Source: PFJX01 sp040757575
GTDB taxonomy: Bacteria; Pseudomonadota; Gammaproteobacteria; Burkholderiales; Thiobacillaceae
NCBI GenBank assembly: GCA_040757575.1
Contig: JBFLXA010000010.1
Coordinates: 50,830-114,829 of the forward strand
DNA: 64,000 bases
Direction: 5' to 3'
The stretch's first letter is position 1, and the number at the start of each line of letters is the position of its first letter. The position numbers were made by a program, and so were the translations under genes. Below are positions 57,043 through 64,000 of this stretch, piece by piece. The notes beneath the pieces are model-generated. The model worked only from the letters and a program-made list of their open reading frames with translations, did no database searches and was not told the DNA's origin.

Positions 57043-57288
57043 GTGCGTTCTGTCCTGTTGATCCTGAAGCTGGTGTTTTTCCTGCTCGTGCTTGGATTGG
57101 CCGTTCAAAACAGTGCAACTGTGGAGGTGCATCATTTCTTCGGCCGGGCCTGGTCTTTGCCCCTGGCCCTGGTGATTTTCCTTGCCTTCACGGCCGGCCT
57201 GCTGGTGGGGATGCTTGCCTGCGTGTCCCGGCTGATTCGAAGCCACCGGGAGATCATCGATCTGCGCAAACAACAGAAAGTGGAATGA
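57043..57288 (+). CDS. lapA: LapA-family inner membrane protein (DUF1049)
   Basis: 81 aa with a GTG start. Two membrane helices (~2-20 and ~40-62), with QNSATVEVHHFFG between them, the LapA/YciS signature. It works with LapB in controlling LPS synthesis. Overlaps lapB by 4 nt. Confidence 0.92.
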   Translation: MRSVLLILKLVFFLLVLGLAVQNSATVEVHHFFGRAWSLPLALVIFLAFTAGLLVGMLACVSRLIRSHREIIDLRKQQKVE

Positions 57289-58454
57289 ACATGGAACTGG
57301 AAGCCTGGCATCTCCTGGTTATTCCCCTGTTTTTCGTCCTGGGCTGGCTGGCTGCCCGGGTGGACATCCGCCATGTCATGCATGAATCCCGGGCAGTGCC
57401 CCGGTCCTATTTCAAGGGCCTGAATTACCTGCTCAGCGATCAGCCGGACAAGGCCATCGAAGCCTTTCTTGAAGTCGCGAAGATGGATCCGGACACCCTG
57501 GAGCTGCATTTCGCCCTGGGGGCACTGTTCCGTCGCCGGGGCGAGGTGGACCGGGCGATTCGCATCCACCAGAACCTGCTGGATCGGGCGGACCTGAACC
57601 AGGACGCCCGTACCAAGGCCTCCTATGAGCTGGGCCAGGACTTTCTCAAGGCGGGCCTGCTGGACCGGGCGGAAAACGTATTCCACCGGCTGGAGACCGG
57701 TGTTTACGCCCGGGATGTGTTGCGGCATCTGCTGGATATCCAGGTCTTGACCAAGGAGTGGGGGCCGGCCATCCAGACGGCCCAGCGCCTGGAAAAGATG
57801 GGCTGTCCCGCCCTGTCTGCCGACGTGGCCCACTATTACTGCGAACTGGCCCTGGTGGCCCAATTGAAGGGGGATAAGGCGGCGGCTTTTGGCCATCTGG
57901 AAGCGGCCATCGCCCAGCATCCCCGCTCGGCTCGGGCCTGGATCCTGCGGGGCGATCTTGAGGCCCAGTCCGGCGATGACGAGGCAGCCATCGGCAGTTG
58001 GAGCCGCATCGAGGCGGTCAATCCCGCCTTCTTGCCCCTGGTGGCGGAGCGCCTGCTCCAGGCCCACGAGCGTCAGGGTAAAGCTCAGGAAGGTGAGGCG
58101 CTGCTTCAGGCCTATCTGGAGCGCCACCCAAGCAAGGATCTGCTGCACCTGATCTTCCAGAATGTGGCGGCCCACCAGGGCTGGCAGGCCGCCCGGGAAC
58201 TGGCGGCCCGAGAACTGCGGCGCACGCCCAGCCTGCGGGCCCTGGACGATTACCTCCAGGCTGGTATCGCCCTCATGGAGACGGATGCGCCTGAAAGGCT
58301 TGAAAGTCAGCTGGCCCAGAATCTGGTGCAGCAGCAGGTGGCCCGGGAGGCCAGCTATGTCTGTCATCAGTGCGGTTTCAAGGCCCGGCAGTTCTTCTGG
58401 CAGTGCCCGGCCTGCGCCCGCTGGGAAACCATTGCACCGGAAAGGGGAGCATGA
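57285..58454 (+). CDS. lapB: LPS assembly regulator LapB (YciM), TPR plus rubredoxin-type zinc ribbon
   Basis: 389 aa; E. coli LapB has 389. N-terminal membrane anchor (~7-22), about nine TPR motifs (GLNYLLSDQPDKAIEAFLEV; LELHFALGALFRRRGEVDRA), and a C-terminal zinc ribbon with CHQCGF and CPACARW. LapB brings LpxC to FtsH for degradation and so balances LPS and phospholipid. ATG at 57285 overlaps lapA's stop; a second ATG lies two codons on. Confidence 0.95.
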   Translation: MNMELEAWHLLVIPLFFVLGWLAARVDIRHVMHESRAVPRSYFKGLNYLLSDQPDKAIEAFLEVAKMDPDTLELHFALGALFRRRGEVDRAIRIHQNLLDRADLNQDARTKASYELGQDFLKAGLLDRAENVFHRLETGVYARDVLRHLLDIQVLTKEWGPAIQTAQRLEKMGCPALSADVAHYYCELALVAQLKGDKAAAFGHLEAAIAQHPRSARAWILRGDLEAQSGDDEAAIGSWSRIEAVNPAFLPLVAERLLQAHERQGKAQEGEALLQAYLERHPSKDLLHLIFQNVAAHQGWQAARELAARELRRTPSLRALDDYLQAGIALMETDAPERLESQLAQNLVQQQVAREASYVCHQCGFKARQFFWQCPACARWETIAPERGA

Positions 58455-58456
58455 AC

Positions 58457-59176
58457 ATGGTCGAGCGCCCGATAGTCGTGGCCCTGGACTACGGGGAGGC
58501 GGAGGCTGCCCGTACCTTTGTGGACCGCATCGAACCCGGTCTGTGCCGCCTGAAGGTGGGCAAGGAATTGTTCGTGGCGGCTGGTCCCGCCTTCGTGGAA
58601 GAGCTGGTGGCCCGGGGTCACGATGTATTTCTGGACCTCAAGTTCCACGACATTCCCAATACCGTAGCCCAAGCCTGCAAGGCCGCTGCCCGGTTGGGAG
58701 TGTGGATGGTGAACGTCCACGCTGCCGGTGGTCCGCGCATGCTTAATGCTGCCCGGGAAGCCCTGGAAAACGTGTTTGGCTCCCGCCCCCTGCTTATTGC
58801 CGTGACCGTGCTGACCAGCATGGGGGACGATGAATTGCGGGCCATCGGCGTCCAGGCCAGCGCCGAGGAACAGGTGCTGCGTCTGGCCCATTTGACCCGG
58901 GACGCCGGCCTGGACGGCGTGGTCTGCTCCGCCCGGGAAACCCCCCGACTGCGCAGCGAACTCGGGCCTGGTTTCGCGCTCGTCACGCCAGGCATCCGCC
59001 CGGCCGGTGCAGAAGCCGGGGACCAGACCCGTATACTCACGCCGGCCCAGGCCCTGGCCGCCGGCTCGGATTACCTCGTCATCGGCCGGCCCATCACCCA
59101 GGCCCCGGATCCCATGGCTGCCCTGGCGGCCATCAATCAGGAAATCGCATCGTTCTGCAAGGGAGTTCAAGCATGA
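58457..59176 (+). CDS. pyrF: Orotidine 5'-phosphate decarboxylase
   Basis: 239 aa from ATG 58457, which has AGGGGAG 7 nt upstream; ATG 58451 is too close to that site. Catalytic Lys/Asp cluster in VFLDLKFHDIPNTV; phosphate-binding GIRPAG and VIGRPITQAPDP. Last step of UMP synthesis. lapB is directly upstream, as in E. coli, and ugd overlaps its stop by 4 nt. Confidence 0.97.
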   Translation: MVERPIVVALDYGEAEAARTFVDRIEPGLCRLKVGKELFVAAGPAFVEELVARGHDVFLDLKFHDIPNTVAQACKAAARLGVWMVNVHAAGGPRMLNAAREALENVFGSRPLLIAVTVLTSMGDDELRAIGVQASAEEQVLRLAHLTRDAGLDGVVCSARETPRLRSELGPGFALVTPGIRPAGAEAGDQTRILTPAQALAAGSDYLVIGRPITQAPDPMAALAAINQEIASFCKGVQA

Positions 59177-60339
59177 AAATCGCCATTGCCGGTACCGGCT
59201 ACGTCGGCCTATCCAACGCCATCCTCCTGGCCCAGCACCATGAGGTGGTGGCCCTGGACATCGTCCCCGAGAAGGTGGCGATGCTGAACCGCAAGGAGTC
59301 CCCCATCGTCGATGTGGAGATTGAGGACTACCTGAAGCACAAGCCCCTCAACTTCCGCGCCACTCTGGACAAGCAGGATGCCTACGAAGGCGCCGAGTTC
59401 GTGGTCATCGCCACCCCCACGGATTACGACACGGAAAACAACTATTTCAACACCCGCTCCGTGGAAGCGGTCATCAAGGACGTGATGGCCATCAACCCGA
59501 AGGCGCTGATGGTGATCAAATCCACCGTGCCCGTGGGCTATACGGCCCAGACCAAGGTGGAAATGGGCTGCGACAACCTCATCTTTTCGCCGGAATTCCT
59601 GCGGGAAGGCAAGGCTCTGTATGACAACCTGCATCCCTCTCGCATCATCGTCGGCGAGCGATCCGCCCGGGCCGAGGCCTTTGCCGGCCTGCTCAAGGAA
59701 GGGGCGGTGAAACAGGACATCCCCGTGCTGTTCACCGACAGTACCGAGGCGGAGGCGGTGAAGCTGTTCTCCAACACCTACCTGGCCATGCGGGTGGCTT
59801 ACTTCAACGAACTGGACACCTATGCCGCCACCCACGGCATGGATACCCGCCAGATCATCGAAGGCGTGTGCCTGGACCCCCGCATCGGCGCCCATTACAA
59901 CAACCCGTCCTTCGGCTACGGCGGCTACTGTCTGCCCAAGGACACCAAGCAGCTCCTGGCCAACTATTCCGAAGTGCCCCAGAACCTGATCCGCGCCATC
60001 GTCGATGCCAATACCACCCGCAAGGATTTCGTGGCGGACAGCATCATCCGAATGAACCCGAAGACGGTGGGTGTGCATCGCCTGATCATGAAGGCCGGTT
60101 CCGACAATTTCCGCGCCTCCAGCATCCAGGGCATCATGAAGCGCATCAAGGCCAAGGGCATCCAGGTCATCGTCTACGAGCCGGTGCTGAAGGAAGCGGA
60201 GTTCTACCACTCCCCGGTGGTGAACGATCTGGCGGAGTTCAAGCGGCAGTCCGACGTCATCGTCGCCAACCGCCTCACCGATGACCTGCGGGACGTGGCC
60301 GACAAGGTCTATACCCGGGACCTGTTCGGCAAGGATTGA
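59173..60339 (+). CDS. ugd: UDP-glucose 6-dehydrogenase
   Basis: 388 aa, the same as E. coli Ugd. NAD motif IAGTGYVGLSNAILL, FSPEFLREGKALYDNL, and the catalytic cysteine in FGYGGYCLPKDTKQLL. Makes UDP-glucuronate for exopolysaccharide or modified lipid A. Coupled to pyrF by an ATGA overlap, which ties sugar-nucleotide supply to UMP synthesis. No glycosyltransferase genes are next to it. Confidence 0.96.
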   Translation: MKIAIAGTGYVGLSNAILLAQHHEVVALDIVPEKVAMLNRKESPIVDVEIEDYLKHKPLNFRATLDKQDAYEGAEFVVIATPTDYDTENNYFNTRSVEAVIKDVMAINPKALMVIKSTVPVGYTAQTKVEMGCDNLIFSPEFLREGKALYDNLHPSRIIVGERSARAEAFAGLLKEGAVKQDIPVLFTDSTEAEAVKLFSNTYLAMRVAYFNELDTYAATHGMDTRQIIEGVCLDPRIGAHYNNPSFGYGGYCLPKDTKQLLANYSEVPQNLIRAIVDANTTRKDFVADSIIRMNPKTVGVHRLIMKAGSDNFRASSIQGIMKRIKAKGIQVIVYEPVLKEAEFYHSPVVNDLAEFKRQSDVIVANRLTDDLRDVADKVYTRDLFGKD

Positions 60340-60344
60340 CGTTG

Positions 60345-60412
60345 AGCGGGTAGTACGTAGCTGGTAGCTTGTAGCCCTCAATTTCTCAGCTACCTGCTAC
60401 AAGCTACCCGCT
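60345..60412. repeat. GTAG-rich hairpin repeat, copy 2
   Basis: The ugd-cysM spacer is almost filled by an inverted repeat: AGCGGGTAG (60345-60353), GTAGC and GGTAGCT on the left pair with AGCTACC, GCTAC and CTACCCGCT (60388-60412) on the right, with only four mismatches over 25 bp and an 18-nt loop. The left arm region contains the 13-mer found also at 18185-18197. It stops 7 nt before the cysM start. Confidence 0.7.
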
Positions 60413-60419
60413 ACACGCC

Positions 60420-61307
60420 ATGTACAACTCCATCGAAGATTTCGTCGGCAACACCCCCCTGGTGCAGTTGAAGCGCCTGCCGGGAGCCACGTCCAATACC
60501 GTCCTGGTGAAGCTGGAGGGCAACAACCCGGCCGGCTCCGTGAAAGACCGGCCCGCCCTGTCCATGATCGCCAAGGCCGAGGCCCGGGGTGCCATCAAGC
60601 CGGGGGATACCCTCATCGAGGCCACCAGCGGAAACACGGGTATCGCCCTGGCCATGGCGGCTTCCATGAAGGGCTACCGCATGGTGCTCATCATGCCGGA
60701 ACACCTGTCCATCGAACGGCGTCAGACCATGCGGGCCTTCGGCGCGGAACTGCTGCTCACCCCCAAGGCCGGCGGCATGGAGGCCGCCCGGGATCTGGCG
60801 GATAAACTGGTGGCAGAGGGCAAGGGCATCATGCTGGACCAGTTCTCCAACCCGGATAACCCGGCCGCCCATTACGAGGCCACCGGCCCGGAGATCTGGC
60901 GGGATACGGGGGGGCGCATCACCCACTTCGTTTCCAGCATGGGCACTACCGGCACCATCATGGGCTGCGGCCAATATCTCAAGGAACAGAACCCGGCCAT
61001 CCAGATCGTGGGGGTACAGCCGGAGGAGGGAGCCCAGATTCCCGGCATCCGCAAGTGGCCCCAGGAATACCTGCCAAGCATCTGCGACTTCTCCCGCATC
61101 GACCGCATGATCTACGTGGGGCAGGCAGACGCCGAGGAAACCACCCGCCGCCTGGCCAGGGAGGAGGGCATCTTCGCCGGCATCTCTTCCGGCGGCGCCC
61201 TGTGGGCCGCGCTCCAGCTCAGCAAGGAAGTGGAGAACGCCACCATCGTTTCCATCGTCTGCGACCGGGGAGATCGGTATCTCTCCACGGGTGTGTTTCC
61301 GGCCTGA
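60420..61307 (+). CDS. cysM: Cysteine synthase B (O-acetylserine/thiosulfate sulfhydrylase)
   Basis: 295 aa. PLP lysine in NPAGSVKDRPAL, EATSGNTGIALAMAA, and GTTGTIMG for the phosphate cup; short CysM type with RKWPQEYLPSI. Uses sulfide or thiosulfate with O-acetylserine. No clear ribosome site because a hairpin repeat ends just before the ATG. The cytochrome b gene follows after 9 nt. Confidence 0.96.
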   Translation: MYNSIEDFVGNTPLVQLKRLPGATSNTVLVKLEGNNPAGSVKDRPALSMIAKAEARGAIKPGDTLIEATSGNTGIALAMAASMKGYRMVLIMPEHLSIERRQTMRAFGAELLLTPKAGGMEAARDLADKLVAEGKGIMLDQFSNPDNPAAHYEATGPEIWRDTGGRITHFVSSMGTTGTIMGCGQYLKEQNPAIQIVGVQPEEGAQIPGIRKWPQEYLPSICDFSRIDRMIYVGQADAEETTRRLAREEGIFAGISSGGALWAALQLSKEVENATIVSIVCDRGDRYLSTGVFPA

Positions 61308-61316
61308 GGAGGGGGC

Positions 61317-62012
61317 ATGAGTCAACGGGTGTATGTCTGGGATTTGCCGACCCGGCTGTTCCACTGGCTTCTGGTGGCCCTGGTGATTGCCGCCTACCTG
61401 ACCCAGGAATTCGATGCCATGGAGTGGCATCAGCGGGTGGGTCTTAGCCTGCTGGGCCTGTTGGTATTCCGTCTGGCATGGGGCGTCATCGGCTCCCGCC
61501 ATGCCCGGTTTGCCAGCTTCTTGCAGGGCCCGGCCACGGTGCGGGCCTATCTTCGGGGTGAATGGCAGGGGCTGGGCCACAGCCCCCTTGGAGGCTGGTC
61601 AGTGTTGCTGTTGCTGGCTCTGCCTTTGATGCTGGTGGGCACCGGTCTGTTTGCCAATGACGATGTGGCCTTCAAGGGGCTGCTGGCAGACTGGGTGGAC
61701 AAGGCAGTGAGTGACCGGCTGACGGGGCTGCATCATCTGGCCTTCAACCTGTTGCTGGGCCTGGTGGCCTTGCATGTGGCGGCCATCGTCTATTACCGCC
61801 TGGTGCGCCGGCAGGATTTGCTGCGTCCCATGGTGACCGGATGGAAGCAGGCGAAAGCCGATGCTGATACGCATAGGCCCGAGGGATTCCGGGGCCGCTG
61901 GCCCGCCTTCATCCTGGCAGGCACCCTGGCTGGGGCTGTCGTCTACGGGGTGTTGGCCTTCACCCCGGAGCCCCCCGATCCCGTGCCAGTCCAGACCCTG
62001 CCAAGCTGGTAA
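61317..62012 (+). CDS. Cytochrome b561-type membrane diheme protein
   Basis: 231 aa, GGAGGGGG before the ATG. Four to five membrane helices; heme-ligand histidines in RLFHWLLVALV, EWHQRVGL, LHHLAFNLLL and ALHVAAIVYY. Resembles the Ni/Fe-hydrogenase cytochrome b / b561 family that passes quinol electrons to periplasmic cytochromes. Converges on a cytochrome c' gene, a plausible electron partner. Confidence 0.92.
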   Translation: MSQRVYVWDLPTRLFHWLLVALVIAAYLTQEFDAMEWHQRVGLSLLGLLVFRLAWGVIGSRHARFASFLQGPATVRAYLRGEWQGLGHSPLGGWSVLLLLALPLMLVGTGLFANDDVAFKGLLADWVDKAVSDRLTGLHHLAFNLLLGLVALHVAAIVYYRLVRRQDLLRPMVTGWKQAKADADTHRPEGFRGRWPAFILAGTLAGAVVYGVLAFTPEPPDPVPVQTLPSW

Positions 62013-62032
62013 GAGCCCCCGCCCAGAATAGA

Positions 62033-62058
62033 AAACGGCCGCAGCGCGGCCGTTTATT
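62033..62058. terminator. Bidirectional terminator between cytochrome genes
   Basis: AAACGGCCGC (62033-62042), loop AGC, GCGGCCGTTT (62046-62055) then ATT. The A/T ends of the stem supply the U-tract for both strands. Confidence 0.8.
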
Positions 62059-62078
62059 GCCTCAGTGAAGCCTAGGAA

Positions 62079-62549
62079 TTATTTTTCCCGGTAGCGCTCG
62101 TGGCATGCCTTGCAGGCATCCCCCACCTTGCCGAACTGGGCCCCGACTGCCTTGGCATCTCCGCTGGCGGCAACTTTCGCCAATTCGTTGGCCTGGGTGT
62201 TGAAGTTCATGGCAATTTCCCGCACTTTCTCCGGTTCCTTGAAGAACTCGGATTTCAGGCGGGTCTTTTCCCCGCCCACGCTTTTGTCCGTGCCGGGAGC
62301 GTAGAGGGCACCCATGCCGGCGTTGGCTGTGGCGGCGATGGCCGCCGCTGCCCGGGCAACTTCTTCCTTGTTGAAGGTCTCTCCCAGGTTGGCCTTGATC
62401 TTGCCCATGTTCCAGGCCATGAAGTTGTAGCCGGCCTTGCGGAACTTGATCATTTCCTCGGGCTTGAGGCCACCATTGGCCGCAGCGCTGCCCGCCAGGA
62501 TCAGGGCCAGTGTGCCCACCATCGCAACCATCCCGTGTTTCGTACGCAT
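62079..62549 (-). CDS. Cytochrome c' (periplasmic)
   Basis: 156 aa from ATG 62549 with AAAGGGA upstream; a longer frame exists but lacks a ribosome site. Signal peptide (HGMVAMVGTLALILAGSAAA), four-helix-bundle body (EEMIKFRKAGYNFMAWNMGK), and the heme site CKACHERYREK at the extreme C-terminus, the class II cytochrome c pattern. These proteins bind NO and CO and may protect against nitrosative stress. Confidence 0.94.
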   Translation of the reverse strand: MRTKHGMVAMVGTLALILAGSAAANGGLKPEEMIKFRKAGYNFMAWNMGKIKANLGETFNKEEVARAAAAIAATANAGMGALYAPGTDKSVGGEKTRLKSEFFKEPEKVREIAMNFNTQANELAKVAASGDAKAVGAQFGKVGDACKACHERYREK

Positions 62550-62592
62550 TATTTCCCTTTCAAGTTTTATAAAATTGGTGGCGCAGCCTGGA

Positions 62593-63297
62593 TCAGCCGC
62601 GCCACAGCAGGAAGACCGATGGTTGTTTGCCAAGTTCCAATCCTCGGGGCCAGTCTGCCAGACGGGCGCTGAGAATGCGTTCGTCGCTGCCGGTCAGCCC
62701 CTGGGCTACGGTCAGCCAGGTATCCGGGCGACAGGTGGACAGGAGGGTTTCCAGCATGGCCTGGTTGCGGTAGGGGGTTTCGATGAATATCTGGGTGGCC
62801 TTGTCCCGGCCGGACTGGCTCTCCAGTTGGCGCAGGGTCTGGGCCCGTTCGTCCGTCTTGGCGGGCAGATAGCCATGAAAGGTGAAGCGCTGCCCGCCCA
62901 GTCCCGAGGCCATGAGGGCCAGAAGGATGGAGGAGGGGCCCACCAGGGGCTTGACGGGGATTTTTCGGCCATGGGCCAGGCGCACCAGATCGGCGCCCGG
63001 GTCTGCCACCGCGGGGCAGCCGGCCTCCGACACCAGGCCCACGTCCTCCCCGGCCAGTAGGGGTGCCAGCAGGGCTTCCAGGGCGCTGGCTGGGGTGTGT
63101 TCGTTAAGTTCCAGCAGGGTGAGCTGTTGCAGGGGCAGGGTGGTGCCCACCTGCTTCAGGAAGGCCCGGGCGGTCTTGGGGTGCTCGACGATGAAGGTGC
63201 CCAGGCGGGCTGCGATGCGTCGGGTTTCCTCCGGTAACACCCAGTCCAGGGGGGTGTCCGCCAGGGGAGAGGGGATCAGGTAGAGGGTGCCTGCCAC
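62593..63297 (-). CDS. SAM-dependent methyltransferase, tetrapyrrole-methylase/RsmI-like
   Basis: 234 aa with a GTG start that overlaps maf by 22 nt. Motifs of the superfamily: TLYLIPSPLADTP at the N-terminus, LVSEAGCPAVADPGADLVRL, and VGPSSILLALMASGLGG. It is shorter than RsmI (~285 aa) and differs at the RsmI signature, so it is the RsmI-related group often found beside maf; rRNA methylation is likely but not certain. Confidence 0.85.
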   Translation of the reverse strand: MAGTLYLIPSPLADTPLDWVLPEETRRIAARLGTFIVEHPKTARAFLKQVGTTLPLQQLTLLELNEHTPASALEALLAPLLAGEDVGLVSEAGCPAVADPGADLVRLAHGRKIPVKPLVGPSSILLALMASGLGGQRFTFHGYLPAKTDERAQTLRQLESQSGRDKATQIFIETPYRNQAMLETLLSTCRPDTWLTVAQGLTGSDERILSARLADWPRGLELGKQPSVFLLWRG

Positions 63298-63872
63298 GTC
63301 AGCACGTCCAGACCTTCGTTCGCCAGCATTTCCGTCAGCTTGATGAGGGGCAGGCCCACCAGGGCGTTGGGGTCCTCGGTTTCATAGCGGGCAATGAGGG
63401 CGATTCCCAGGGATTCGCTCTTGGCGCTGCCGCAGCAGTTGTAGGGTTGGTCCTTGTGCAGGTAGGCCGCGATCTGGGCGTCCGTGTAGTTGCGCATCAC
63501 CAGACGCACGGGCACCACGGCGGTCTGGGTGTGGCCGGTGGCGGCGTTGAGCAGGGTGAGGGCGGTGTGGAATTCAAGGGCCTTGCCGCGCATGGCCTGG
63601 AGTTGTTCTACCGCCCTGTCGAAGCTGCCGGGCTTGCCCAGTTGTTTGCCTTCCAGCAGGGCCACCTGGTCGGAGCCGATGATGAGGGCGTCCGGGAATT
63701 TTTCTGCCACGGCCCGAGCCTTGAGGACCGACAGGCGCTGGGCGGTGGCATCCGGGGATTCCCCAGCCAGGGGGGTTTCATCCACGTCCGGGGCGGCGGC
63801 TTCGAAAGGCACGCCCAGGCGGGCGAGCAGTTCCCGGCGGTAGGGGGAGGTGGAGGCGAGGACGAGCTGCAT
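63276..63872 (-). CDS. maf: Maf-family nucleotide pyrophosphatase, YceF type
   Basis: 198 aa. LVLASTSPYRRELLARLG, APDVDETPLAGE, IIGSDQVALL and the C-terminal DPNALVGLPLIKLTEML match E. coli YceF, which hydrolyses 7-methyl-GTP, better than YhdE. It cleans the nucleotide pool. The start codon is 1 nt from a heptanucleotide repeat, so there is no normal ribosome site. Confidence 0.94.
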   Translation of the reverse strand: MQLVLASTSPYRRELLARLGVPFEAAAPDVDETPLAGESPDATAQRLSVLKARAVAEKFPDALIIGSDQVALLEGKQLGKPGSFDRAVEQLQAMRGKALEFHTALTLLNAATGHTQTAVVPVRLVMRNYTDAQIAAYLHKDQPYNCCGSAKSESLGIALIARYETEDPNALVGLPLIKLTEMLANEGLDVLTWQAPST

Positions 63873-63873
63873 T

Positions 63874-63957
63874 GGGTGAAGGGTGAAGGGTGAAGGGTGA
63901 AGGGTGAAGGGTGAAGGGTGAAGGGTGAAGGGTGAAGGGTGAAGGGTGAAGGGTGAA
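63874..63957. repeat. Heptanucleotide tandem repeat, 12 copies of GGGTGAA
   Basis: Twelve perfect copies (84 nt) and a partial GGG, beginning 1 nt upstream of the maf start codon. On the maf-sense strand the unit is TTCACCC, without stop codons in any frame and without a ribosome site. Length change by slippage would shift spacing by 7 nt. Confidence 0.95.
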
Positions 63958-64000
63958 GGGGGCGCGCTTTTACCCTTCCCCCTTGAGCGCCAAAGGCGCG
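63958..64000. other. Window end, no gene seen
   Basis: A short A/T-poor stretch with a small hairpin GCGCC-AAA-GGCGC at 63987-63999 that the window edge may cut. Could be a terminator of the next gene; too little to call. Confidence 0.3.

Overview
This looks like a chromosomal segment of a G+C-rich betaproteobacterium, probably of the Rhodocyclales or a relative such as the Sterolibacteriaceae. No 16S gene is present, so the genus is open. The clues are gene order (pilW-rodZ-ispG-hisS-yfgM-bamB-der, then hfq-hflX-hflK-hflC-DUF2065-hisZ-purA; serC...pheA-hisC-tyrA-aroA-cmk-rpsA-ihfB-lapA-lapB-pyrF), the divergent rne/rluC pair, a PEP-CTERM protein, and a cytochrome b561 / cytochrome c' pair. 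Most of the window is core housekeeping DNA. I see no prophage, transposase, integrase, CRISPR array, tRNA or rRNA gene.

Layout. 1-7.7 kb: a truncated membrane diguanylate cyclase with a PhnD-like binding protein, two tandem Hsp20 genes, an HtrA-type protease, mtfA, a thioredoxin, an aminotransferase and a PEP-CTERM protein. 7.9-13.5 kb: an Ala-rich lipoprotein, a ribosomal-protein hydroxylase, a peroxiredoxin, slyD, accA, tilS and a SPOR protein. 13.6-22.8 kb: ndk, rlmN and the pilW-to-der cluster (rRNA methylation, type IV pili, cell shape, isoprenoids, histidyl-tRNA, outer-membrane assembly, ribosome assembly). 22.8-30.3 kb: hfq/hfl/hisZ/purA and a low-molecular-weight phosphatase. 30.3-34.4 kb: rne with a long leader, facing rluC. 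34.4-35 kb: a gene-free composite palindromic repeat. 35-43.5 kb (minus strand): an NlpC/P60 enzyme, a periplasmic unknown, an APH/AAA fusion kinase, feoA-feoB, a hybrid histidine kinase and serS. 44-47.3 kb: a helical protein of unknown function with a UbiB-family kinase, and an exported beta-carbonic anhydrase. 47.4-59.2 kb: one tightly packed run for serine, aromatic amino acid and pyrimidine synthesis, translation and LPS control. 59.2-64 kb: ugd, cysM, cytochromes, a tetrapyrrole-type methyltransferase and a Maf nucleotide pyrophosphatase.

I did not find a clearly new multi-gene system. The most rewarding items are: the PhnD-like protein/diguanylate cyclase pair, which resembles NspS-MbaA; a sigma-54-type promoter exactly placed before the PEP-CTERM gene; the helical-protein/UbiB-kinase unit; the nested-palindrome element between rluC and serS; a 12-copy GGGTGAA repeat touching the maf start codon; and a strong rne promoter overlapping the rluC start, giving a leader of nearly 390 nt. 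All calls come from reading the sequence by eye and from family knowledge; no searches were run.
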